A DNA stretch of 64,000 nt. It comes from Haoranjiania flava (lineage in GTDB: Bacteria; Bacteroidota; Bacteroidia; Chitinophagales; Chitinophagaceae). Position 1 is the first letter of the stretch. Each line of letters starts with the position of its first letter. Location of the stretch: contig NZ_JAOTPL010000010.1 of the NCBI RefSeq assembly GCF_025631005.1, positions 62,001 through 126,000 of the forward strand. The letters are read 5' to 3'. The translations under genes and the position numbers were made by a program. A model generated the notes under the pieces. It did not search any database and was not told the DNA's origin. It worked only from the letters and a program-made list of their open reading frames with translations. Positions 51,060 through 59,866 of this stretch are shown piece by piece.

Positions 51060-51653
51060 ATGACGAAGGAGCATATTGCATATTTAAATTATAAAATTTC
51101 TGAAGAGGACGATCAGCAAGCCTTTGAGCAGCTATACAGGCATTATTATTCTGGATTGCTGAGCTATGCAATGACCTTCCTCGAAAACAGGGAACTTGCC
51201 GAAGAAGTTGTGGAAGATGTGTTTGTAAAAATATGGACCAATAGAAAAACCCTGACCACTATCTCACGCTTTTCTTATTACTTATACACTGCTACCAAGC
51301 ATACCTCTCTTAATTACCACAGCAAAAGAAAAAAAATTGCGACGGATTCTATAGACCCGGCTGACAATGAAATATTCTTAGATTACAATGACCCTGAAAT
51401 CTCAGTAATCAGAAAAGAAAATATCAGTGCAATAGAAAATGCGATCAACACACTACCAGAAAAATGCCGCCTCATTTTCCGGCTGATAAAAGATGACGGC
51501 CTGAAATACAAAGAAGTTGCGCAGCTTTTAGGTCTTTCTCAAAAGACAATAGAAGCACATATGAGCCTGGCTTACAGCCGTATACTAACCAGCTTGCAGG
51601 AAAACCTTCCTGAATATGCATTAAACAGATCTTCCAGGGCCGGCAATTATTAA
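51060..51653 (+). CDS. ECF RNA polymerase sigma factor (Bacteroidota FecI type)
   Basis: A 197-residue sigma-70 family ECF factor: region 2 FEQLYRHYYSGLLSYAM...ELAEEVVEDVFVKIW and region 4 LPEKCRLIFRLIKDDGLKYKEVAQLLGLSQKTIEAHM. With the FecR anti-sigma and the STN-bearing SusC downstream it forms a trans-envelope signalling system: glycan binding at the outer membrane frees the sigma factor to transcribe the locus. Confidence 0.95.
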   Translation: MTKEHIAYLNYKISEEDDQQAFEQLYRHYYSGLLSYAMTFLENRELAEEVVEDVFVKIWTNRKTLTTISRFSYYLYTATKHTSLNYHSKRKKIATDSIDPADNEIFLDYNDPEISVIRKENISAIENAINTLPEKCRLIFRLIKDDGLKYKEVAQLLGLSQKTIEAHMSLAYSRILTSLQENLPEYALNRSSRAGNY

Positions 51654-51722
51654 TAAATTATTATTTCTTAACTAAGGGTTTCTTAAAATATTATTGTCTT
51701 AGTAGTAAGAACGATATTTTTT

Positions 51723-52760
51723 GTGCCTGATAACAACAATCGCTTAATAGAATTGCTGATTAAAAAAGAATCAGAAAATCTTACGCTGCTTGAGCGGAAA
51801 GAGTTGCTAAAGCTTTTGGAAGAAGACGAAAGTTATCTGGATCTTGTACATTTTCTGGATGTAGCTGATAAAAAACAAGAAGTTTTTTTTAATAAGAATA
51901 AACAAGAGGATGTTGAAAAGAGTATTCAACGCCTGAAAAAAAAGATCAATGTAAAAACCAGACGCTTGCCCGTAAAAAAATATTTACTGGTAGCAGCGTC
52001 TGTTTTAGCGGCTTTTGTATTTATAAAATTTATGGCGTTTGAGGCAGATACAAAGAAACTGGCCGGTAATACTTACAAAACGGAAAAGGGCTCTAAATCT
52101 AATCTCACGCTGCCTGACGGTTCAAAAATCTGGATTAATTCCGATACAAAAATCAGCTATAAGGATGATTTCGGAAAAACCAGCCGTGAAATATTTTTAG
52201 AAGGAGAAGCGTATTTCGATATTGTAAAAGATGTGTCGAGACCATTCATTGTGCACACATCAAATATGAATATAAAAGTGTTGGGCACCGTTTTTAATGT
52301 GCGTGCCTACAACGATGAAAGCAATACACAGGCATCTTTGATAAAAGGCTCAATTGAGGTAACACTTACAAAAGATAAATCCAAAATCATAAGGCTTAAG
52401 CCTAATGAAAAGATTATCCTGAGAAACAATGTTCATAAAATGGCCCAAGGTAAAAATGCCGATGAGCCTGCTATCTTAATTACAAATATCAAAAGGCTGG
52501 AAGCAGATTCAAGCGTAGTAGAAACGCTTTGGATAGAAAATAAACTGGCATTCAGAGAAGAAAGCCTTGAGAATATTATCCTGTTATTAAAGCATTGGTA
52601 TAATGTGGAAATTATAATAGCCGATGCAAGTTTAAAAAACAACTTATACAGCGGAACATTTAAGGGAGACAATATAACCGATGTAATGAATGCCTTGTCT
52701 TTAACCGGGGATTTTAGTTACAGTAAAAAGAACGATACCATATTCATTATACCTAAATAA
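51723..52760 (+). CDS. FecR family anti-sigma factor with DUF4974 domain
   Basis: A 345-residue inner-membrane protein: cytoplasmic anti-sigma part (1-85), one transmembrane helix (YLLVAASVLAAFVFIKFMAF), periplasmic FecR domain (about 115-215, with LPDGSKIWINSDTKISY and FLEGEAYFDI) and C-terminal DUF4974 (about 265-345) that contacts the STN domain of SusC. It begins with GTG; no ATG is better placed. 69 bp after the sigma gene. Confidence 0.93.
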   Translation: MPDNNNRLIELLIKKESENLTLLERKELLKLLEEDESYLDLVHFLDVADKKQEVFFNKNKQEDVEKSIQRLKKKINVKTRRLPVKKYLLVAASVLAAFVFIKFMAFEADTKKLAGNTYKTEKGSKSNLTLPDGSKIWINSDTKISYKDDFGKTSREIFLEGEAYFDIVKDVSRPFIVHTSNMNIKVLGTVFNVRAYNDESNTQASLIKGSIEVTLTKDKSKIIRLKPNEKIILRNNVHKMAQGKNADEPAILITNIKRLEADSSVVETLWIENKLAFREESLENIILLLKHWYNVEIIIADASLKNNLYSGTFKGDNITDVMNALSLTGDFSYSKKNDTIFIIPK

Positions 52761-52811
52761 AATTATGTAACAATAAAAAATAACAGACTATGTAAACAAG
52801 CCAATAAATAA

Positions 52812-52838
52812 ACGGAGAGTGTTCGCACCACCCTCCGT
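52812..52838. other. UUCG-capped hairpin between fecR and susC
   Basis: ACGGAG-A-GTG-TTCG-CAC-CACC-CTCCGT: six outer pairs, an internal loop and three pairs closed by a stable TTCG loop. No T run follows. It lies 52 bp past the FecR stop and upstream of the SusC promoter box, so a 3'-end or processing structure of the sigma/fecR mRNA is likeliest. Confidence 0.5.
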
Positions 52839-52887
52839 AGAAAAAATTGAAAGAATCAACGCCCCTCCAGGCATTTATCCATCATTT

Positions 52888-52895
52888 TAACTTTG
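52888..52895 (+). promoter_or_regulatory. Minus-7 promoter box before susC
   Basis: TAACTTTG, perfect TAnnTTTG, only 7 bp before ATG 52903. Either the mRNA has almost no leader or translation begins at the ATG codons 52966/52969, which open the signal peptide. Confidence 0.4.
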
Positions 52896-52902
52896 TAAAA
52901 TT

Positions 52903-55900
52903 ATGAAAAATAATGATACGCGTATCATTGACAAGCGAATACAGACCTTCATCAATTACTTACTCATGATGAAATTTACCATCTTACTTCTTCTTATTTC
53001 TTTTCAGTCGGTAGCGTTCAACAGCACCGCGCAGGATAAGATAGATCTGAACATTAAGAATACGCCCATTGTGCATGTGCTTCAAAGTATTGAACAACAA
53101 GGCAAATATCGTTTTGTATATAAAAATGATATCATCCCTGAAAGAACAAGAGTGAGCATCAACGTAAAAAATGCAGATTTTGACATGGTGATGAATAAGG
53201 TATTAAACAATACTTTATTAACGTATCAAAAGCTCAACAACGGTCTTGTTGCTATTGTAAAAAAAGCTCCGCAAAGAATACCGGTTCGGGGCGTCATCCG
53301 CGACTCTACCGGGAATCCATTGCCGAATGTAAGCATTATAGAAAAAGGGACAACAAATGGTACCATCAGTGAAATAGACGGTTCTTTTATACTGGAAGTT
53401 GCTGATGCCAATGCCACCTTGATCTTTTCACACGTCAATTACACTACGCAGGAAATACTTGTTGGCCAGAATACCGTGCTTAGCATCATGCTGGAAGCCA
53501 TTGAAAGTGAAGAAGAAGAAGTGGTGGTAGTAGGGTATGGCACACAGCAAAAAAGCAATGTGACAGGGGCGATATCTACTATTCAGGCAGATGATATTGT
53601 TACTACTACCAGCTCCAGCCTGGCGCAAAGCATTCAGGGAAAAATACCAGGACTGCAAATCAGGCAGCAAAGCAGCGAGCCGGGGTCTTTTAGCTCCACT
53701 ATTAATATCCGTGGATTCGGCGAACCTTTGTATGTTATTGATGGTATTGTACGCGATGGCGGTGTAGAGTTCCAGCAATTAAATCCCAACGACATTGAAA
53801 GTATTTCCATACTAAAAGATGCATCAGCAGCCATTTACGGACTGAATGCCGCTAATGGTGTTATTTTAGTGACTACTAAAAAAGGTAAAACAGGAAAACC
53901 AACCTTCAGCTACAGCGGCGTGGTGGGCTGGCAGGTACCTACACATGTGCCAAAAATGTCTACGGCCTCCCAGTATTACGACATGTACAACGATGCTATT
54001 TTCTTTAGAGACGGCAAGCCCTTTTTGACCAACGAAGAATTGGCAAAGTGGCGCGAAGGCGGTGAAGGCTACGAAAGCACCAACTGGCACGATGAAACCT
54101 TTAAGAAATCTGCTTTTCAGCAACAACACAACTTTTCTGTACGCGGCGGCAATGAAGCTGTGAACTATTTTGTAAGCTTAGGTTATTACGATGAAAACGG
54201 GTTATTCAAAAGTAATGACATGAAATATAACCGTTATAATTTCCGTACGAACATTACAGCAAAGATTACGAAGGATTTAACGGCAGACGTGATGCTATCC
54301 GGTAGATACAGCATCAGGGATTATCCCGGTGGAGACGGCTTTATCTGGATTTACAAAGGTACCATTATCAGCCATCCTTACGAAAAACCTTATATAAATA
54401 ACGATCCGCAATATCCGGCTAATATTTACAACCAGCAAAACGCTGTATTAATGTCGCAAAAAAGATATGCGGGTTATACCAACGACAGGAACAAAAGTTT
54501 TCAGTCATCCGTATCTTTAAATTATAAATTTCCTTTTATAAAAGGGTTGGAAGCCAAAGGAACAGCTGCTTATGACAGTTATAACATGTTCAACAAAAAG
54601 GTTTGGAAGAATTACAGGGTATACAGCCAGGATCTTACTTCGCAAATAGTTAACCCGCCGCGTATTGTAAATGCCATAGACGATGTAGACAGAGTAGTTC
54701 TTCAAGGGCAATTGGATTATAAACACCGGTTTAATAATGTTCATAATCTTGGAGCTACCTTAGTGGCAGAACAGAAATATTACAATAAAAAGTACTCTTA
54801 TTTAAAAAGAGAATATGATTTTTATACAATAGACGTAGTGGATTACGCGTCAGGACTTCAGACCAACAGCGGTAGTGAAGATGAACAGGCGACTGTTTCT
54901 TATATAGGAAGAGTCAATTATGATTATTTAAGAAAATATCTTGTTGAAGCTTCTTTCAGGTACGACGGCTCATACAGGTATGCGCCCGGAAAGAGATGGG
55001 CTTTCTTTCCCAATGCCTCGCTTGGCTGGAGAATTTCTGAAGAAGGATTCATCAAGAATAATCTTCAGTTTATTGACGACCTTAAATTAAGAGCTTCCTA
55101 TGGTGCCATAGGAGAGAATGTGGGTGATCCTTTTCAGCATGTATTGGGCTTTACACCGGTAACCAATCACGGTGCTGAATTTAATAACGGCTCCTATACG
55201 GGAGGCATGGCAGCGCCGGGAGTGATCAATGAAAATTTCACATGGGTTAAGTCTGTAATATTCGATGTGGGTATAGACGCAGGTTTTTTTGATAATAAAT
55301 TAAGCTTCACAGTTGATTATTATCAGCGTGAAAAAACAGGAAAACTTAAAACACGCTCCGGCGGCCTGCCCGATACCTTCGGCGGTGATATGCCAATAGA
55401 AAACCTGGATAGTGAACAAACAAGAGGTTTTGATTTCGTGGTATCGCATAAGAATCGTATAAATGATTTTCGCTATGGCGCCAGTTTCAATTTTAACATT
55501 GCCAGAACCATGCACAGATTCATAGACAGGCCGGAATCAAGAAGCAGCTACCACAACTGGTCCAGCAATTATACCAACAGGTGGAATGATTTTGTATGGG
55601 GCTGGACAAAAATCGGCCAGTTTCAAAACTTTGACGAAATTTATACAGCGCCTGTGCACGGCGGAAATTTAGGAAATACACAAATATTACCCGGCGACTA
55701 TGTTTTCGAGGATGTGAATGGCGATGGTGTTATTGACAACAAAGATTTGTTGCCCAATTTAAAAAATCGCACACCAAAAATGTTCTTCGGAATGGTGTTG
55801 GACGCTGCATGGAAAAACTTCGATATGAATATGGTTTGGCAGGGTGCATCTATGTACTCTGTGAGGTTCAATGAAGTATTTAGTATGATGTTCTTTAACA

Positions 55901-56286
55901 ATGGCAACCTCCCGGCTTATTTTCATGACAGATGGCGTTTGTCTGAGCCCGGAAATATGGATAGTGAATGGATCCCGGGCAAGTGGCCGGCAAGCAGGTT
56001 TTCGGAGTATATGCAATCTTCCTACCGGGAGAGCGATATCTGGAGAATGGACGCCAAATATGTAAGGCTGAAAAGCATAGAAGTTGGCTACACATTGCCG
56101 GTAAATAAAGTAAGAAATAATTTCATTAACAGTATGAGGGTGTATGTGAATGCTCATAATCTGTTGACCATCTCAGATCCTTTCCTTAAACAGTTTGATC
56201 CTGAAAAATATGAAGGCGATTATTTCGCAGGATATAATTATCCGCTCATGAAGAGCTTCAATGTAGGACTGAACTTATCATTTTAA
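52903..56286 (+). CDS. SusC/RagA family TonB-dependent outer-membrane transporter with STN domain
   Basis: An 1127-residue glycan importer. Order: signal peptide (MMKFTILLLLISFQSVAFNSTAQ region), STN signalling domain (about 47-113), carboxypeptidase-like regulatory domain (about 124-205), TonB box EEVVVVGYGTQ, plug (SNVTGAIS, EPLYVIDGIV) and a 22-strand barrel ending NVGLNLSF. The STN domain links it to FecR and the ECF sigma. It imports the oligosaccharide captured by SusD. ATG 52966 is an alternative start. Complete. Confidence 0.96.
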   Translation: MKNNDTRIIDKRIQTFINYLLMMKFTILLLLISFQSVAFNSTAQDKIDLNIKNTPIVHVLQSIEQQGKYRFVYKNDIIPERTRVSINVKNADFDMVMNKVLNNTLLTYQKLNNGLVAIVKKAPQRIPVRGVIRDSTGNPLPNVSIIEKGTTNGTISEIDGSFILEVADANATLIFSHVNYTTQEILVGQNTVLSIMLEAIESEEEEVVVVGYGTQQKSNVTGAISTIQADDIVTTTSSSLAQSIQGKIPGLQIRQQSSEPGSFSSTINIRGFGEPLYVIDGIVRDGGVEFQQLNPNDIESISILKDASAAIYGLNAANGVILVTTKKGKTGKPTFSYSGVVGWQVPTHVPKMSTASQYYDMYNDAIFFRDGKPFLTNEELAKWREGGEGYESTNWHDETFKKSAFQQQHNFSVRGGNEAVNYFVSLGYYDENGLFKSNDMKYNRYNFRTNITAKITKDLTADVMLSGRYSIRDYPGGDGFIWIYKGTIISHPYEKPYINNDPQYPANIYNQQNAVLMSQKRYAGYTNDRNKSFQSSVSLNYKFPFIKGLEAKGTAAYDSYNMFNKKVWKNYRVYSQDLTSQIVNPPRIVNAIDDVDRVVLQGQLDYKHRFNNVHNLGATLVAEQKYYNKKYSYLKREYDFYTIDVVDYASGLQTNSGSEDEQATVSYIGRVNYDYLRKYLVEASFRYDGSYRYAPGKRWAFFPNASLGWRISEEGFIKNNLQFIDDLKLRASYGAIGENVGDPFQHVLGFTPVTNHGAEFNNGSYTGGMAAPGVINENFTWVKSVIFDVGIDAGFFDNKLSFTVDYYQREKTGKLKTRSGGLPDTFGGDMPIENLDSEQTRGFDFVVSHKNRINDFRYGASFNFNIARTMHRFIDRPESRSSYHNWSSNYTNRWNDFVWGWTKIGQFQNFDEIYTAPVHGGNLGNTQILPGDYVFEDVNGDGVIDNKDLLPNLKNRTPKMFFGMVLDAAWKNFDMNMVWQGASMYSVRFNEVFSMMFFNNGNLPAYFHDRWRLSEPGNMDSEWIPGKWPASRFSEYMQSSYRESDIWRMDAKYVRLKSIEVGYTLPVNKVRNNFINSMRVYVNAHNLLTISDPFLKQFDPEKYEGDYFAGYNYPLMKSFNVGLNLSF

Positions 56287-56298
56287 AAATTGTAAATT

Positions 56299-57240
56299 AT
56301 GAAAGCTACTAAATATTTAATATATATATGTATAATGGCGTTTGCGCTTGGCTCCTGCTCTAAAAGGCTTGATCTGCAGCCAAGAAATAAAATTCCTGGA
56401 GACGTAGTTCTTACTGACCCGAACGGAATAAAAGCGTTCGTAGCGGATTTATATTATCAGGCTCCAATAGAAGATTTTGTTTATTTTCCCAGAGAAGGGT
56501 TTAATGCACGAGGTAATACCGGCTCTATGTCTTTATCGCAATACGGATTAGAAGCCATACATTCTGAATGGCCAAATTTTAATGAGTTTAATAATGGCTG
56601 GTGGGGCAGCGCTTATAAGCTAAACAGGAACATCAACGTATTGATAGAGGCATTACCCAATCTGGATATTAACGATGCGGATAAAAAAACATTGTTAGGC
56701 GAAGCATCCTTTCTGCGCGCTTACACCTATTTCGGCCTCGCAAAAAGATACGGTGGCGTGTCTATCATCACTACTAACCAGGTTTATACCAGTGATTTTG
56801 AAAGTTTAAGAGTGCCAAGAAGCACAGAGAAGGAAACCTGGGACTTTATCCTGGCAGAATGTGACAAGGCGATAGCAAATTTGCCGGAAACAAGAGAAAG
56901 CAACGACGAAACTAAAAGACGCGCAACCAAATGGGGAGCTTATGCACTCAAATCACGTGCGGCTTTATATGCAGCATCTGTTGCAAAGCATTGGAGTAAA
57001 GCCCCGCTTTCCGGCGAAGCGGTAGACAAGAAGCTGGTAGGGCTGGATATGGCAGATGCCAATCGTTACTACCAGGAATGTATTACAGCTGCAGATGCTG
57101 TTATCAGTTCGGGAAAATTTTCATTATATGGCGCAAACCCCGGAAGTGTTGCAAATGCCATTGGGAATTTGAAAAATTTATTCACAGACCCTAATGTGGC
57201 GCCGCAGGAAGTAATATTTATGAAAGGATATGGAAAATAG
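56299..57240 (+). pseudogene. SusD/RagB family glycan-binding lipoprotein, N-terminal part (frameshifted)
   Basis: A 313-residue frame with lipobox FALGSC (Cys19) and the SusD N-terminal pattern: LRAYTYFGLAKRYGGVSIIT and a TPR-like helical core. It stops at TAG 57238-57240 after GYGK. The rest of SusD continues in the minus-1 frame as KIGEPLPHDYDGW. Adding one A to the four A at 57234-57237 restores a protein of about 630 residues. It partners SusC as the surface lid that captures glycans. A real mutation or a base-call error are both possible; nothing else in it is decayed. Confidence 0.85.
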
Positions 57241-58193
57241 GAGAGCCTCTTCCTCATGATTATGACGGATGGAATAATCCCAACCAAAACGCAGAAGGCT
57301 TTCCCTATCGCGGAAGAACGAATCCTATATTGGAATTGGTAGATACTTATGAAAGTTATACTAATCCAGGGGTTTCATCACCCATTGTTACAACTGCTGA
57401 CGGCAATGTTGATAATTATGAGGGATATAATCAAAATGCCGCTTACCGCCGCTTTAATACGCCTGATGAGATTTTTAAAGATAAGGATGCAAGATTTTTT
57501 GCCACAATTATTTACCCGAATGCAACATGGAAATCAACACAGATAGTTATACAGGGCGGTGTGGTAAGACCAGACGGAACCCTCATGGATACAAGAGGTT
57601 CCTATACCCACAACGGAGTTACTTACTATACATATGGCAGAGAATTTCAGAATCAGTATTCAGGCTATGATGGTTCAGCCAATATGACCCGCTCCGGATT
57701 TTTGCTACGTAAATTTTTGAATGAGAACTGGAGGATTACCAATTTTGGTCAGTCTACTACAGACTTTGCAGATTTACGATATGCAGAGGTATTGTTGAAT
57801 TATGCCGAAGCAGTCATTGAAAGCGGATACGCTCAGAATAATGCACAGGACAAAGCTAAAAAAGCAATCAATGATATTCGCTTCAGAGCCGGGCATACAG
57901 TGGAAATACCATTGACGCTTGAAAATGTTTTAAGAGAAAGAAGAGTTGAGTTGGCCTTTGAAAATAAAGAATACTGGGATTTGAAAAGAAGACGCGATTA
58001 TCACATAGTATTCAATAATAAGCTTAAAACAGCCCTGGTGCCTATGATGGATTTAAGAGGTGCAACCCCGCAGTACATTTTTGTAAGAAAATATGTGGCC
58101 GGCGACATGCATCGAACAGTGGATATAAGGGATTATTATTTCCCGATCCCCGGAATTGCCAATAACGGTCTTATACAAAATCCACAGTACTAA
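57234..58193 (+). pseudogene. SusD/RagB family protein, C-terminal part (frameshifted)
   Basis: The frame continuing SusD from the A4 tract. It contains the C-terminal SusD features DLRYAEVLLNYAEAVIESG, AINDIRFRAGH, LRERRVELAFENKEYWDLKRR and a normal end YYFPIPGIANNGLIQNPQY. The first internal start codon in this frame (about 57330) has no promoter or leader and lies inside the domain, so it is not a separate gene. Both parts together make a full-length SusD. Confidence 0.85.
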
Positions 58194-58219
58194 TCATACT
58201 ATGACATTAAAAAACACAG

Positions 58220-58492
58220 ATGAAATGAGCCATAATCCTGTTACGTATTCAAAACAGTGATTCCTTCAGGCAAATTCCATCTGGCAATAACGTAGAAATA
58301 AAAAAACACAGATGAAATGAGTCATAATTCTGTTACGTATTCAAAACAGTGATTCCTTTAGGTGAATTCCATCTGGCAATAACGTAGAAATAAAAAAACA
58401 CAGATGAAATGAGCCATAATTCTGTTACGTATTCAAAACAGTGATTCCTTTAGGCGAATTCCATCTGGCAATAACGTAGAAAAAAAACACAA
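58220..58492 (+). repeat. Three tandem hairpin repeats (second sequence family), in phase with the next gene start
   Basis: Units begin at 58220 (92 bp), 58312 (92 bp) and 58404 (89 bp), each starting ATGAAATGA (Met-Lys-stop). The outer stem pairs AAT-GA-GCC with GGC-GA-ATT across a GA/GA internal loop, and the inner stem pairs CTGTT with AACAG. In unit 2 GCC/GGC becomes GTC/GGT, which still pairs through G-T wobbles. The tail is CCATCTGGCAATAACGTAGA and an A run ending ACAC. The third unit leads directly into ATGAAAAC, the start of the DUF3823 gene at 58493. Apart from head and tail the sequence differs from the other repeat loci. Confidence 0.92.
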
Positions 58493-59779
58493 ATGAAAAC
58501 AATAAAAATATTATTATACACCTTATGCGCCGCATGCTTGTTTATTTCTTGTGGACTGGAAAAATTAGATAATTATCCCGGCCCCAATGCAAGAATTTAC
58601 GGTGGTATTTATGATGCAAAAACCGGTGAGCTGATTGAGCAGGATATCATAAGAGGAGCGCAGATAGAGTATATTGAAAAAGGATGGGATAATCCTGAAA
58701 CACAATATATGATCTTTAAAACAGACGGAACTTACAGGAATAATTTAATGTTCTCGGGCGACTATCTCATAAAACCTGTAAGAGGAAATTTTGTCCCTGT
58801 TGATGCCAAAGAAATAAAAGTGCACGGCGATACGGAAATTAATTTTGATGTTCAACCTTATATCAGGATTAAGAATGCCACTATACAACAGAGCAACGAA
58901 AGAATAATAGCCTCTTTCAATCTGGAACAAACCGTACCTAATAAAATTGTAAGAATAGGGCTATTTGCACATGCTGAAAAGAATGTAGGAGAGCCATTCC
59001 ATAGCGTTGCCACACAGTTGAACATGAATGCTGATGCGGATCCCGGCAGGCTATACCATCTTGAAATTGAATTGCCTCACAATGCTGATAAACTTAAAAA
59101 AGGAGGTACCTATTATTTCAGGATCGGCGCGCTTATCGATGCGCCTGAAGCTAAATTTAATTATGCGCCAACTAAAGCCATCACTATACAGGATTATGTG
59201 CCGCCTACGCCGGGATCAAACCCGTTTAAGCTTACATTGCCCGTATTTGTAGACTTTGGTACAAATATTTCACCTTATCCTTACAACAACTATGTACGGC
59301 CAACGGACAATATATTGAGTAACTTAATAGATCAGGAAGGGAACAATACAAAGTTTGCCGTACAGGTCACAAAAAACTTCAGTGGAGAAAATACATTGGG
59401 AGTTAATAATACTTCTCTGCGCTTTGCTCCAACAGCTACCGGTGATGCCTTCTGGAGCAACGGAGTAGAAACGCCAACAAGCGAGGTAACTGTTTCTAAT
59501 TTAAATAAAACAGAAAACTATTCATTTGTATTCTATGGCTCCAGAAGAGATGCCGGAGACAACCGCGAAACCAGGTATCATGTAAAAGGCAAAACGCAAG
59601 GAGAAGGTTTTGTAAACACAGCATCCAATAGTGCTAATGTAGCTATTGTAAAAAACATTACACCTAATGATGACGGTACTATTATTATTACCCTCTCTGC
59701 AGGACCAAATAACAACAACGGCTCAAAGTTTTATTACTTAAATACAATGCTTATCACACCGGTAGCATATGAGTTTTAA
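58493..59779 (+). CDS. DUF3823 domain lipoprotein of the SusCD locus
   Basis: A 428-residue surface lipoprotein: MKTIKILLYTLCAACLFISC, lipobox Cys20. The N-terminal domain (LDNYPGPNARIYGGIYDAKTGE) is DUF3823, a beta-sandwich family found next to SusD in Bacteroidota. The rest (about 230-428) is beta-rich with a concanavalin- or fibronectin-like look. It probably helps bind the glycan at the cell surface. Its start codon is in register with the repeat array just upstream. Confidence 0.88.
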   Translation: MKTIKILLYTLCAACLFISCGLEKLDNYPGPNARIYGGIYDAKTGELIEQDIIRGAQIEYIEKGWDNPETQYMIFKTDGTYRNNLMFSGDYLIKPVRGNFVPVDAKEIKVHGDTEINFDVQPYIRIKNATIQQSNERIIASFNLEQTVPNKIVRIGLFAHAEKNVGEPFHSVATQLNMNADADPGRLYHLEIELPHNADKLKKGGTYYFRIGALIDAPEAKFNYAPTKAITIQDYVPPTPGSNPFKLTLPVFVDFGTNISPYPYNNYVRPTDNILSNLIDQEGNNTKFAVQVTKNFSGENTLGVNNTSLRFAPTATGDAFWSNGVETPTSEVTVSNLNKTENYSFVFYGSRRDAGDNRETRYHVKGKTQGEGFVNTASNSANVAIVKNITPNDDGTIIITLSAGPNNNNGSKFYYLNTMLITPVAYEF

Positions 59780-59799
59780 AAAAACCTTCATTAAATTTA

Positions 59800-59836
59800 C
59801 ATCCTGCACAGACGGCTATGTGCAGGATGCTTTTTT
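59800..59836 (+). terminator. Rho-independent terminator after the DUF3823 gene
   Basis: CATCCTGCACA-N8-TGTGCAGGATG, an 11-bp perfect stem, then C and six T. It separates susCD-DUF3823 from the GH92 gene. Confidence 0.9.
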
Positions 59837-59866
59837 ATTAGTTTCTTAAAAAATCATACATACAAC

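Noticed and set aside
57330..58193. C-terminal SusD half as an independent gene.
   Set aside because: It has no leader or signal peptide, begins inside the SusD fold, and the open frame continues upstream to the frameshift site.
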